Positions 1 to 11,295 of a DNA stretch of 64,000 nucleotides are shown here, one piece after another (position 1 is the first letter of the stretch; each line of letters begins with the position of its first letter). The DNA lies in the NCBI GenBank assembly GCA_022316685.1, contig JAKJHU010000053.1:3961636-4025635 (forward strand), written 5' to 3'. Both the position numbers and the translations under genes were made by a program. Below the pieces are notes generated by a model that saw only the letters and a program-made list of their open reading frames with translations, searched no databases and was not told where the DNA came from. The stretch is from Progne subis subis (lineage: Eukaryota > Chordata > Aves > Passeriformes > Hirundinidae).

Positions 1-1359
1 ACAAAATACCTAAAAAAAAAATCTTGCCCTTATCTCAGATGAGCTGAAACAAGCTAGAGGAGAAATGATATCATGCAGTAGCAGTGTCAGGCTCTGTGAG
101 GATGTTCTCATGGTTTGGCAATACTCCCAGGGTTTCTTTGCTTGCTACAAATGAGCTGGCAAGAGCAGTAATTGAGAAAAAAGCCTTCGCTTCGAATCTA
201 ACCAGGACAGGGTTAATGTGGCAATTCTTTCCAAAGGTACAGGAAAAAACATCCACCAGGCTACGACAGAGGATGAATTTTGCTCCAAGAAACCTCTGGT
301 TTTGCTAAGCACAAATTACAGGACATTGGGTACTGAGCTGCTCCTCCCCAAGGCCAGCAGTCCATCCTCTGTTCCACCTGGGATGGAGTGCTCAGAGAGG
401 GCTGCAGTCCTGGGCACCCCCTGGCAGCTCAGGCTCTCAGAAAAGCACAGCTGCATTAAATGCTTCGTGTTGCAGCTGAAAGGCACCTCCAGCTCTGCTC
501 AGGGCAGCTCCTGGCCCAAATCCCTGCCCAGGGATCAGTTCAGGGACAGCTGGAAGAGGGAGCAGGGCAAGAGCCAGGCACAGGCTGCAGCTCCGGCATG
601 ACACATCTGGGCCCTGCGGGCTGGAAAACAGCTCCAACATGACACATCTGGGCCCTGTGGGCTGGAAAACAGCTCCAACATGACACATCTGGGCCCTGTG
701 GGCTGGAAAACAGCTCCAGCATGACACATCTGGGCCCTGCGGGCTGGAAAACAGCCCCAGGGACACGTGGGACCAGGTGGGACAGCTGGCACATGCCGTC
801 ACACCAGCATTAGCCAGGCCCTGCCCAAGGTCACCAGCATGAGCTGGCTCAGGGCAGCATCACTGATATTGAAAGGACAAAATTCATTAACTGAGCCTCT
901 TGACATCCTCCAGTCCCTGCTGGTGACCTGAGGTGGTCCAAGGCCACCTCTGCCAGCTCAGGGAATTCATCATCGGAGTGGTGCAGTGTGACCCAGCAGT
1001 GGGGGTCGGGGAAAGCAGATTTCCTGCAAGGCTGCAGTTTGCTGGCCATCAGACAGCTGTGGATGGCTTGGCAGACCCAAAATTACAGTGCAAGTAGGAG
1101 TACAGGGGAAATTATTATTGTCAGGATTTTATGGAGAAAATAACCATGTAGAATGTATTTTAAGGTGGTAGTTTAGACAGGAGCATGATAGCATTGTAAA
1201 ACATAAGAGGAAAACTTGAGGCATTTAAAAGCATCACAGGAAAACGAGAGTGAATTACTACTGCCTCTTCTTTCCTAGTTATTTTTTTGTCTTAAATGAA
1301 ATGTGTGTGCCTGAGACTGCATTTGTAAATATATTTCTTTTTTTTTTTTTTCTCTTCAG
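1..1359. other. Intergenic sequence, no gene recognised
   Basis: No open frame here resembles a known protein and none has exon-like boundaries. The stretch holds a short 41-bp tandem repeat (598-756). It ends in a run of 14 T at 1338-1351 that forms the polypyrimidine tract of the candidate exon that follows. The position downstream of NOC4L suggests the NOC4L-GALNT9 interval known in mammals, but no GALNT9 exon was recognised. Confidence 0.6.
598..756. repeat. Minisatellite, 41-bp unit, four copies
   Basis: Four near-identical units begin at 598, 639, 680 and 721. Each starts ATGACACATCTGGGCCCTG and continues through GGGCTGGAAAACAGC. The units differ by a few substitutions (CTGCGGG versus CTGTGGG, CTCCAAC versus CTCCAGC), and the last one is slightly shortened. 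The repeat also gives spurious repetitive open frames on the minus strand. No function is apparent. Confidence 0.95.
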
Positions 1360-1455
1360 GTGGATTTTACAAATGGAAGAGCTCACAGTGCTGCTGTATT
1401 AAGGAGTAAAAGTGAAAATCTGTGAGTGTTCACAAGCGCCAGCCAGAGAGAATAG
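1360..1455 (+). other. Candidate non-coding exon
   Basis: A 96-base segment is preceded by a T-rich tract ending TCTCTTCAG and followed by the strong donor AATAG|GTAAGTAA. Both splice sites fit the vertebrate consensus well. All three plus-strand frames contain a stop inside the segment, so if it is an exon it is untranslated or belongs to a long non-coding RNA. No partner exon was identified. A chance pair of good sites is the main alternative. Confidence 0.3.
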
Positions 1456-4400
1456 GTAAGTAACTGCATCCCTCCAGAAGATGAAGGATGCCATCAGACC
1501 AGCTGACTGCAGCCACCAGAGCCAGCAAACTCCCTTTGGAAACCTCCCATCCCTCCCCCAGAGCCCTGCCAGAGCAGGCACACACCCCTGTAAGTAGGTT
1601 TGATTTATTATGTGCTTCTCAGTGCTCCTTTGTGCATCAGCGCTGCCTCTGGAGTGAGGGGCAGGATGCAGGTTAGGGGTAAGGGCGTGCAGGGAGGTCA
1701 GGATACACCAGGATGGTTCTGGTGCTTCTGTGGAGCAGCTCAGATCCTCAGGGATTTATCCAGTCAGAGCCTGACGTTCACCTTCAGTTGCACTGCCCTG
1801 TGCCGTCCCACACACCGCACTGCACGAGGACTTCTGCAAAGTGGGACAGGCAAGGCCAGGCCAGGGCTGTGAGATGTTCACCCACAAGCATTTCAGCGTG
1901 GGTGACACTCCATGTGTCTTCCATTTATCATAAATGAATGTCATGGACAAATGTCCTTCAGAAAGGAGCTGGATGTCAGCAGTTCCTGAGCCTCGTCAAC
2001 CAGACTCACTGTGCTAAGGATTTCTAAGGGGGAGCAGAAGCTCTGACTGTGTGGGGAAAGGCAGTGGGGTGGGAAACACCTCCTCTTCCCAAGGTGGGAG
2101 GCTGGAAGGTGGCAACACAGCTTATTTTGGGAGCTGTTTGTTATCTGAGCTCTCAGCTCTGCCTACTGGCATATCGCTGAAAGCTTGTGTCTGGCAAAAG
2201 GAGACATGGATGAAAGGCTAAAACATATTTAAGTAACTTTCTAGGAAGGATTTTCTCTCTTTTTCAAAAATATGGTCAGGATCCTCTCTGTTTTGAGACT
2301 GCTCTGACATTTCCACTGCAAATCACCAACAAGTGGGAAACAGATGAGTGAAGTGCCTGGTTGACACAGAGAGGCACAAAGTGATGTCACCCTTCAGGGA
2401 ACTCCCAAAGCTTTCCAAGTTTTCCTTCCCAAATTTCAGCTTAGTAACTTTTGGAAGTTTTGAATTACAAAATACTGCCTCCCAGTGCAGGATAGGAGGA
2501 CAAGGCAGAGCTGGGCATCTCCCAAGGCAGTGAAGATCTGTCTCCCGTGGATGAGTTGGCTGTGCAGAGTGCTCTGCTTGCATCCCATGTCCCGGCAGGC
2601 TGTGGGCAGCCAAAGCCTCACAGGGTGAAGCTGGAAAGGCTGCAAAGCCCCCAGATCCAGCTCACCATCATCCTCCTCCTCCTGTGCCCCCTGGAAAATC
2701 CACTGCTCACAGGCTCTATCGAGCCCTGAGCAGCTTTCACCCTGCACTCCATTCCAGGCTGACAAGCAAACCCCACTGACACTTTGTGGGCTGGCTGTGG
2801 CACGTGTCACGCATCAATAAATACAGCGCAGCTCACTGCAGGCACAGCTGAGAGCAGGCATCTCTAGGTGTAAGTGAAAAATAGTTTCTCCCCAGTGAAC
2901 AGTTTCACGGGTGGTGTAAAATAGCCTGGATGCTGATTTCAGCGGCACAGTGCAGGTTTCTGTAATTTAAAGTTCTGTCCCAGACTGTTTAGAAAGTGGG
3001 AATCCCTTCAAGCAGCTCCCAGGGTATCTTCATGTCACAGCACTCCCTTCCTAGGAAATCGTCAGCCAGGAGTTTGAGTTACTTCAACGGCTGCATCACT
3101 TCAGACAAAACCTCAGCCATCTGCTCTACCCTCTAATTACAAATGCAGAAAACATAATTCACAACCAAATCACATATAAAAGGCAAGAAAATGAGCAATT
3201 AAAATGCACATTCTGCCAGGCAAATCAACCTTCCCTTCCCAGCCAGGCTGTACCCACTGCTGCTCTGGCCTGTCTCAGGCAGGGTCAGGGATTATTCCCA
3301 GATCACTGGAGACCCTGGTCCTGCTGATAGCAGCTTTCCAGCCTTGATCCTCTCATCTACCAGGGACTGTCTCCAGCTCCAGCCTGCTGCACCACTTAGC
3401 AGTGACTTGCCAACCCTCAGGATCGCTTTTCCCAAGGGAGCAATCTACCTTTCCAATATACACACATGTCTTTGTTATTTCCCAACCCTGGCTCTCTTCT
3501 GGAGTGCTCCTGCCTCACAGGTTCGACACAAACTTGAGGGTTTGGGGCGAGTAAGCAGGGATGGATGGTGCTGTGCTTGCCAGCAAACACCCCAGGCTGA
3601 ATTCATCTCTGGTGCAGCACTCAGTGAAGTTATCATCCCCTCCGGAATGTGGGTGCTGGAATGTGCATTAACATTCCAGCATCATTTATTCTCTATAAGT
3701 AATTCAGGCCTACAGGGGCAATTTCTTGCATGTTCAAAATTCAAAGTCTCCTTCTCTAACATCAGCCTGTTCAGAAGGACTGAAATGCTTCTCTGAGGCT
3801 GGAGAGAAAGAGGGCCCTTGGAGAGGGATGTTCCACTGGGGAGAAAGATCTGACCACCTTATACCCCATATCTGACTGGGAGACTGGATGAGAGACAGCT
3901 CTGTCCCTCAGTCTGTCCATCACTGTGATGTTTGGGCTCTAAGGAGCAGCCCCAATGCCCATCAGGACCATCCCAGAGGATGAGAGTCAGTGCTCTGCAG
4001 CAGTGCAGAGCAGGGGGAGCAAAAGTCCTCTCTATTAATGTCACTGAAGCCATTCAAAGCTCTGCATCTGATGTGTCTGCTGGGTCCTTTCTTGTGGCAC
4101 ATCCTCCCACTCCTGCCTGGGTGGAGAAAAACCCCTCTGTGAGCCAGCTCCACAGTCTGATCCTCCCTTCCATGCCTGCTCAAAGCCTGTACGAGGCTCC
4201 TGGGGTTTTCTGGCAATGCTCAGGTTTCCATGTTGGGTCTCAAGGAACGCACAGGTCCCTGCTGAAGGGCTGCTGAATGCCAGAGCCATGGAATGGGAAA
4301 GGGATGGGCTTAGCACGATAGACAAGCTGCAGTGGGAGAGTCCACCATGTGCTGTGCCACTCTGCCATTGCAGGGGCTCCATCTCATTGAGCAGAACTCC

Positions 4401-6199
4401 AGCAACAAGAGAGCTGATGTGTCCCAGGCTGGGGGAGATTCCTGGCTGGATCAGCTTGCTAAGTAATTTCTACTCTTCCTTTTAAAAGCCTGCTCCAGTA
4501 ACCCCATTCCTCTTCTACCATCAGAGCTGGTCCATGAGATGCTCACTGGCACAGAGAGCACAAGGCTCTGATATTCCTTTGGAAATGCTTCAGGGCTCAT
4601 GATGGCTTTACAATATCTCACAGTGAAGTGGCAGATGGGATTCTGGACTAATCAATACACTAACAGAGGCAGGTGCCGGATCACTGATCTGAACCGGAAG
4701 AGTGAACAGTAAATCCAAAGAATACCAAAATACCATTGGTTCTGTAAAGCAACATGATCTGCAATTTGTTCAGCGAGCAATTCATCTCCCAGGTTTGCAA
4801 GGCTGTGCTGTGAGCTCAGCAGGATGAGAGGAGGAGGAATCTCTCCTCCTGCACCAGATGCTGTGCCTGAGGAGGAGCTGCAGCCCGGATTGCTGCAGGG
4901 AATCAGAACTGCAGCTCCTGTGTAAGGCTGAGCAGAGGCAGCCTGAGCTGAGCCCAGGGCCCAGGCAGCCCCTGGTTCCCCACGCTGTGTTCACCTTCCC
5001 TGGCCTGAATCCACTCTGGATGGAGCCATGACAAGCCCTCAACCAAAAGCCAAGGTCACCTGATGGGATCAGTGGCCAGGAGCTGCTTGGGCCATGAGAT
5101 TGCAATGAAGGGACAAGTGCCCAGCTGCAGGGCTGAAAAACCAGGGACATCCAGCTCTGTGTGTGGGAGATGGGGCAAAGGGACTCAGCAGCCTCAGATT
5201 CCCTTGTGAGCCCCCAGTTCCCTCTGCTTTACAGCTACACTCTGAAATCAGCATTTCAGGGGTTCCACACTGAATCAAGACAACCAAAGAGCTCCTAGCA
5301 GGGGAGAGGATTTTGTCCTTCCCATTTGCTTAGCAGCCCCTGTGCTGAGTCAATACCCATCACCTATCATTTTTTTTCCCCTCCAAATAATTGGAGATTT
5401 TAAAAGCCAAACAGAAGACATGCAACAAGTTGTAAATTTAAAGGAGTTTTTTTTTTTTAGGTGCCAAACTGCAGCTGAACTGTAGTTATGGTTACTGTAC
5501 CTAAACAGACATAAAGCTATAATGTGGATCAGCATATTTTATCACAGTCATTCACAGTCCATGCAGCTTAGCTATTGCCTTTCTACAGTCCTGACAGATT
5601 TACCATAGTTTCAGATTAATCTGGAACTTTATTATGTAGTTATTTTAATCTCACTTTATTTCATCACTGCTTGGAGTCCTATTATCAAAGTAAGATCCTG
5701 TTAAGATACAGCAATGATGAATGGTGTTAGAACCAGCTAAAACAGAAGCAGAATCCAAATCTGTTTTGCTGTATGCGGTAAAAAAAATTATCAAGAGAGC
5801 CTTTATGATGCATTATAGAGGGATAAAGGGGTTCCTGTACATCCAGCAGCTCTGGGGACAGAGCCTCTCCAGCAGGTTTCCTGCATGATTGCACAAAGTC
5901 CTTTGTCTTGCCATAAGGTTTTTGGAGGTGGAACTGCTGTGCAGTTGAAAGGAGCTCTGGGAACAAGCCTGGTGCTTGGGGCTGCGGCCTTTGCCCTGTT
6001 AGGGGGCTGCTCAGACATTCTCTGGTGGGCACTTTGCAGCCCAGTTCCTCAGTAGGGCATTCAGGGCAGTGTAAAAAACACTCAAGTACTCTAAAGCGCA
6101 ATTTTACGCTTCAACTGCCAGGATATTTAAAGCATATCAATATCTAAATGCAACCCTGAATCAGAGTATTTTTCTAAGCTGGGACTGAAGGTTTTTAGG
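1456..6199. other. Intergenic sequence, nothing recognised
   Basis: Unique-looking sequence of mixed composition. Several open frames of 60-150 codons occur on both strands, but none has a recognisable domain, conserved motif or splice-site context, and they overlap one another. No RNA gene or mobile element was recognised by eye. Confidence 0.55.
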
Positions 6200-7180
6200 A
6201 CATGGTCAAGTCCGTAAGGGTGGAAGGCCATCGGAGGCTGGTTGGGAAGGGCAGGGGAAGGAAGGCTGTTCCCTCAGCAGAGCAGTCAGCCAGCCCACTG
6301 CTCTGTGCCGGGGCTCAGACATTGCAGGGGGCACACGGGGAGGGCTGGAGGGCCGGTCACAGTGTCACACTGTCACACTGCCAGGAGAGATCGGCACTGT
6401 CCACTCAGCAAGGCTGCGGTCACCTCCTGCCCCGCTCCACAGCACCGCTGGGACACCCTGAGCCAGCCCCAGCGAGGGGACAGAGGACATTGCCTCAGCC
6501 ACCCCAGTCCCCTCACTCGCCACCACACCCGGCTGCTCTCGGACCTCCGTTCTTCCCTCCTTCCATCATCCTGCAAAGCCACCATCCCCACGGCACTGCG
6601 GGATCGCTGCCCTGGGCAGGGCCACCACAGGAGCCCCTAAACCCTCACAGCGCCTCGGTTCGCTGCGGGATTTGCTCCCCTGTGCGCTCACACATCCCCG
6701 AGGGCGATGCCCAGCCCGGGGGGCACCCTCATTGCCAGAGGGGCTGCAGGGGGAGGAGGATGGAGGCGAGGAATGCAGGAGCAGACTCCGGCACCGGCAG
6801 GGAACCCGCGCAGCACCGCGGGCACCGCCGCCCGGTCTGCACCGTCCTCTAGTGGCCACCGGCCCCGCTTCACTAGCCACGGGGCAGGGCGAGCGGGCAG
6901 AGCCGGGCAGAGCCGGGCAGAGCCGGGCAGCCCCGTTCCCCAGCGCGCCGTGCCCGCCCTGCAGAGCGGTGCCCTCCCTTCCCAGCCGGGTGAGACGGGC
7001 TGTCATCCTCGCAGGGACACCGCAGCTGTCGCCCCGGTCACCGGCAGGGCTGTCTCCGCTTGCCAGCCGCAGCTCTTGGCCATCAGAGGCCCGCTTCCAG
7101 CACCGCCGCTGGTGGCATCCCCCATCTCCAGCCGAGATGGCTCAAGTGTAAATCCTCACACTCCCGGTGTGCAGGAAAGC
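6200..7180. promoter_or_regulatory. Orphan CpG-island-like block
   Basis: This block is clearly richer in G+C and in CpG than its flanks. Repeated CG dinucleotides are densest between about 6,440 and 7,150, and include a 10-bp tandem repeat at 6,891-6,930. It lies about 4 kb beyond the NOC4L 3' end, away from any recognised gene start. Such islands usually mark promoters, so an unannotated transcript, a silenced promoter or an intragenic island of a larger gene is possible. The strand of any transcript cannot be judged. Confidence 0.5.
6891..6930. repeat. 10-bp GC-rich tandem repeat
   Basis: The unit AGCCGGGCAG occurs three times in perfect register at 6901-6930, preceded by the variant GAGCGGGCAG at 6891-6900. 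It lies inside the CpG-rich block. Confidence 0.9.
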
Positions 7181-8700
7181 GATGGGGGAAAAGGGATGCG
7201 ATGATTCATTTGCTCCGTATCTCGGAGCCCAACACTCCTTCCCCAGGAGCAGCCCAAGAATGCGCCCTGCCACCCGCCTAAATGCTTGATAAAAGTTAAA
7301 CACGAGCACCTGTGATTGATGCTTCTCCTCACACACCGCTCCAGCCGCTCTATTGGCATTATTGAGGCATCAATTATCTTCAGCACAAGCACGGCTCCAT
7401 TAGCAGGCCTGCAGCCTGCTCGTTTTGATAAGGTTCACCCTGTGCATTTATCAACAAAATGGGGATAACCAGCAGGACACGGAGGCTGCAGCTTTTAACT
7501 CTGCTAGGACAGAGATGACGTTCACATCTCTGCATGCGCCGTCAACAAGAGCATCCTGTCTGCTGGGGTTTATTTCTCTGGAAGAGAAAGGCAGTTTCAT
7601 TCTGGTTTTATCTCTTTTGGCTCTATTCACATGCTCCAGAACTCTCTTTTTAGAGGTGCAAGTACGGCCCAGGGAAAAAGCAAAGAAACTGCAGAAAAGC
7701 AATTCTTTTTAGTAGCAGGTCTCAAACTTTCTTCATAAACTACACAAAGATAGACTCTTGGCTTATTAATAGCAGTAAATCTCCAAGTCCAATAGGCTTC
7801 GGTTAATGAATATTGATTATGATAGTGCTGGAAAAGGCTAGTGTCAGTTGAACTGAGATCCTGTAGCTCTTTTTGCCTGGGCAGGGCTGTAAATTAACTG
7901 AGAGCTTGTTTTTCAAAATTAGGTAGAGGAAAACACAGCGGTTATGGCTGCACTGTAGCTCTCTCTCTCTCATGGATATGAAACCACCTTAATGCTAACA
8001 GCAGCACTCATATGCAGACGTAAATTTGCACTTCCCTCTATCTCCCAATGAATATCTTAAAAGTAAGGATCTAAGATGATTAACACAAACACTGTGGTCA
8101 CCTCAACCTTTGACTCCCCAGATAAATCACATCATGATCTTGATGAGCAGCTCTACTTTGCAGCCAGGCTGGGATGACTTTAAATGGAAGCTCAGGAAAA
8201 TAAACCAAGGGCAGTCCATTGGATCAGAGACCTCATTATTACCCTCTGGTGGGGGACCAAGGCAGTGATGGGTGGGGAGGCTGCAGGGTTATATCAATGT
8301 TTCAATAAAACTATCTTTTATGTTCACCGAAATAGCCCAACAACAACAAAAAACCCCAGAACAGCCCTCCCCAAATCTGATAAAAATCAAATAATAACAG
8401 GAGTGACTTATGCACTCTCTGCCTGGTACTTCAATCTGGCCTTCCAGTTAATACACCCCATGATCAGAGCATCTATAATCTACAGTCTGTGGAGACCTGT
8501 AGAGCAGGAGCAGCAGCAGGTGCGCAGCCTGATAAGGGTTGCTCGCTTGGTGCAGATGAAACTTTTAATATTTATAACTGCTGATTTTTTTTCTTGATGC
8601 CTCCTATTGAGGGGAAAGGGGTGAAAGTTGAAAGATAAAAGCTTGATGAAAGACCAGATGAAATGTTTTTCCAAGGGCAGGCAGGGGGCTTAATGCTATC
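7181..8700. promoter_or_regulatory. Possible conserved regulatory stretch
   Basis: AT-richer sequence next to the CpG block, with clustered transcription-factor-like words: an E-box CACCTG (7307-7312) directly followed by TGATTGAT (7313-7320, PBX/HOX-like), CAATTATC (7371-7378) and GATAAG (7427-7432). No coding potential was recognised. A plus-strand open frame at 8184-8597 has no family resemblance. The regulatory reading rests on motif clustering and is an inference only. Confidence 0.25.
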
Positions 8701-10869
8701 TCCACCTAAGAGCTGGTTTAAAAATGCTGCTCAGGTAAGTGCAGCATCAGAGCTGGGGGATGAAATCTCTGGAAGACCTTCAAGGCTCGTCTGAAGTGCA
8801 CCCAGGCTTTCAGCTGTAAGCTCCTCTGAGCCGTCTGTGGCTTGATTGTCTGCACCAAGCACAGTGGGACTGTGCTGGGGATGCCAGGCATCATCACAAA
8901 ATAATTAAGTCACTCCAGGTCAGCTGCACATACTCCAAGTAAAGCACTAACAGCATTTCCAGCCGGGCACTGAAATTTGCTGAGGAGTCTGGAAACGCCC
9001 TGTGTCAGCCTGAGCCTCTGCCTCGGTGTCAGCAGGAGCTCCCACAAGCAGCACACAGGGCATTGGGAATGCTCTGGAAAACAAAAACTGCATCCTGCTC
9101 CAGTGCAGTCACAGCTCATTGCAGTGTGGAACTCAGGATCCACGACTGGTGGAACACTGGAGATGCTGGTGCCTTTGTCCTCCTCCTGAGAAACACCCCT
9201 TCCCATGGCATCCCTTTTCCTGGTGCTTGGATCATGTTTTAGGCTGTGGTCAGATACCAAGCTTTCCCCACAGGCAGCACAGGGCCACAGCACAAGGCAG
9301 GAGCTGCTGCTTTCCAGTACTCCCCACCAAATCTGCAGCACGAGCAGGGTGTCCCTGTTGGGTGCCAGGAGACCCCAGAGGGAGAGAGAGGCACACAGGT
9401 CACACAGTCCTGAGGACACTGTTTACCCTCTGTCCACAGAGAAGAACCCAACCAAAATCCCTCATTTTAAGCACTTTGAGACCTGGATTTGCCCCGTGCC
9501 CAGGCGGTTTAATATTTGTGCTTTCAAAAAGAACCCAACACCCTCGAGTGTCAACATAATGACAGAAGTGAATGACAGTGCTCACCAGCAATCACACACA
9601 GAACTGGGGCCAACCTGAATAAAATAAAAATATGCTGAGAAAGCCATTCAACATAGACAGTCATTCTTTCAAATAAAGTCATCCATTTCATCTGAAATGA
9701 TACACTGACTTCTTTCAAAGTGAGCCATGGGGTTCACATTGCTACAGCAGAGCACTTGAAGATGTTTACCAAACACATACAGACAAAACCCGTGACAAAG
9801 GGAGATACATCTTAGAGATTAAATACAAGGCTTGGGTGAACCTGAGCGGAGGCCTCTCAAGCTGAAAGTTACATCTCAACCATTCTGCTTTCCTACCACA
9901 GATACTAGAAGTCAAAGAAAGAAGAAAAGCAGGCTGGCCATGGGGGAAGCAGCATCGCCTTTTCAGCAGAGAACAAAGAAAGAGACTTACAAAGAAAAAG
10001 AGGAAAAATATCAATCCTCAGAAACACCCCACCTGAATTCAAAAGCACCAGAAGGGGAAAAAAAAGATATAGAGCTCTACAGTGTGAGGACACGTCCACT
10101 GCTTGGAACGCATGAAAAAAACTGGATGAAGAAAATTCAACACTTCAGTGTCTCCAAGACAGCTGCAGTTTTCCTTGACTTAACCAGACTTGGCTGCCAG
10201 AAATTGGATTTCTTGGCCTCCGCTTTCTTGATTGTAATTTACTCTTCCACAAAATATGACCTCAAATTATGCAAGCAGAGTTTAAATCTTAAGAGGTAAC
10301 ATAAAGTTGTTGAAGATTAGTTTAAAAAAATCCTGAGTTCATCTGTGTGATTAATAATGATTTTATCTCAAAACTTTGGGTGGAATCCTATCAAATGGAC
10401 TTTCTGCATGACTTTTGGAAGTATAAGAGAAATTACCAAAAGCATCCAGTAGCAGTGGAGTTAAAAAGTTATCAGCCTCTGGATACACTCTGGCCAGAGC
10501 TCCTAAAACACATGCAGGCTGCAAGCAAAACCACACCAAGCTGCTTATCATTCTGAAGCAAAACTCAAGGATTAGCCTCCCACTGCACATCAGCTGGCCT
10601 CCCTGGCTACAGCAGGTATCAGGATTATGTTCACTTCCAAAGCTCATGAGCATTTGGAATCCAGCAACCTTAGTGCATGAGATGATGTACAGGAAGGAAC
10701 ACCAGCAACATTTCATAGATGGATTTACTCAGCATCTTCTGAGTTGTGAGACAAACCAGTTTCAATGCCTTGAACACAGGAGTGCTGAGTACAAGGCAGA
10801 CAAACATCCCTCTAAAGATGAGTTTTAAAATGCATATAAAAATATAATTATAATACATGAGGAGTTTAC
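8701..10869. other. Intergenic sequence downstream of NOC4L
   Basis: No gene, RNA gene or mobile element was recognised. Scattered open frames (for example at 9026-9559 and 9832-10299, plus strand) show no domain and have no flanking exon structure. Confidence 0.55.
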
Positions 10870-11295
10870 ATTTATGTATTGAAGATATTTATTACAAACA
10901 GGCTGTCAGCTCTCATACAAAAGTAAAACACCTGAAAAGTAAGAGGAGTCAGAGAATGCAATTCCCCTCAGTCCCATGGAACAGCAGTGAGATGTGTGTT
11001 GATGCAGCCCCTGGTCACAGCCAGCACCAGCAGGGGGAAGGACTGGGATCCCAACCACGACCAAGTCCAGAAATCCTTGCTCCGAGGAAAAATCCCTCCC
11101 AAATACCAGGGGGCAGTATGCAAGTGTGAGAAACACAGCAAAGTCCATCCAGGGGCAGTGGCAAGGGGCACTGAAGAAGGCTGCAGCTCAAGCAGTCCAG
11201 CTCTCCTCACAGGGAAGGACTGCTGAGCACGTGGGAGCTTTCTGCATGTCCCTAAGATCCAACCGCTGACAGAGGTGTTTTGGTAAGAGATGGCA
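10870..11295 (-). other. NOC4L: NOC4L 3' untranslated region
   Basis: Sequence between the NOC4L stop codon and the first good poly(A) signal downstream on the minus strand. The length of about 425 bases is ordinary. The 3' boundary is inferred from the signal, so it is approximate. Confidence 0.6.
10888..10893 (-). terminator. NOC4L: Poly(A) signal of NOC4L
   Basis: AATAAA on the minus strand (TTTATT on the plus strand), about 400 bases after the NOC4L stop codon. It is the first canonical hexamer noticed downstream. Cleavage would fall about 15-25 bases further on, near 10,865-10,875. Confidence 0.6.

Noticed and set aside
8184..8597. Plus-strand open frame of 137 codons
   Set aside because: No family resemblance, no splice or promoter context, and a composition typical of chance frames.
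1..10869. GALNT9 exons, expected downstream of NOC4L from mammalian gene order
   Set aside because: No glycosyltransferase or ricin-lectin motif was recognised on either strand, so no call is made.
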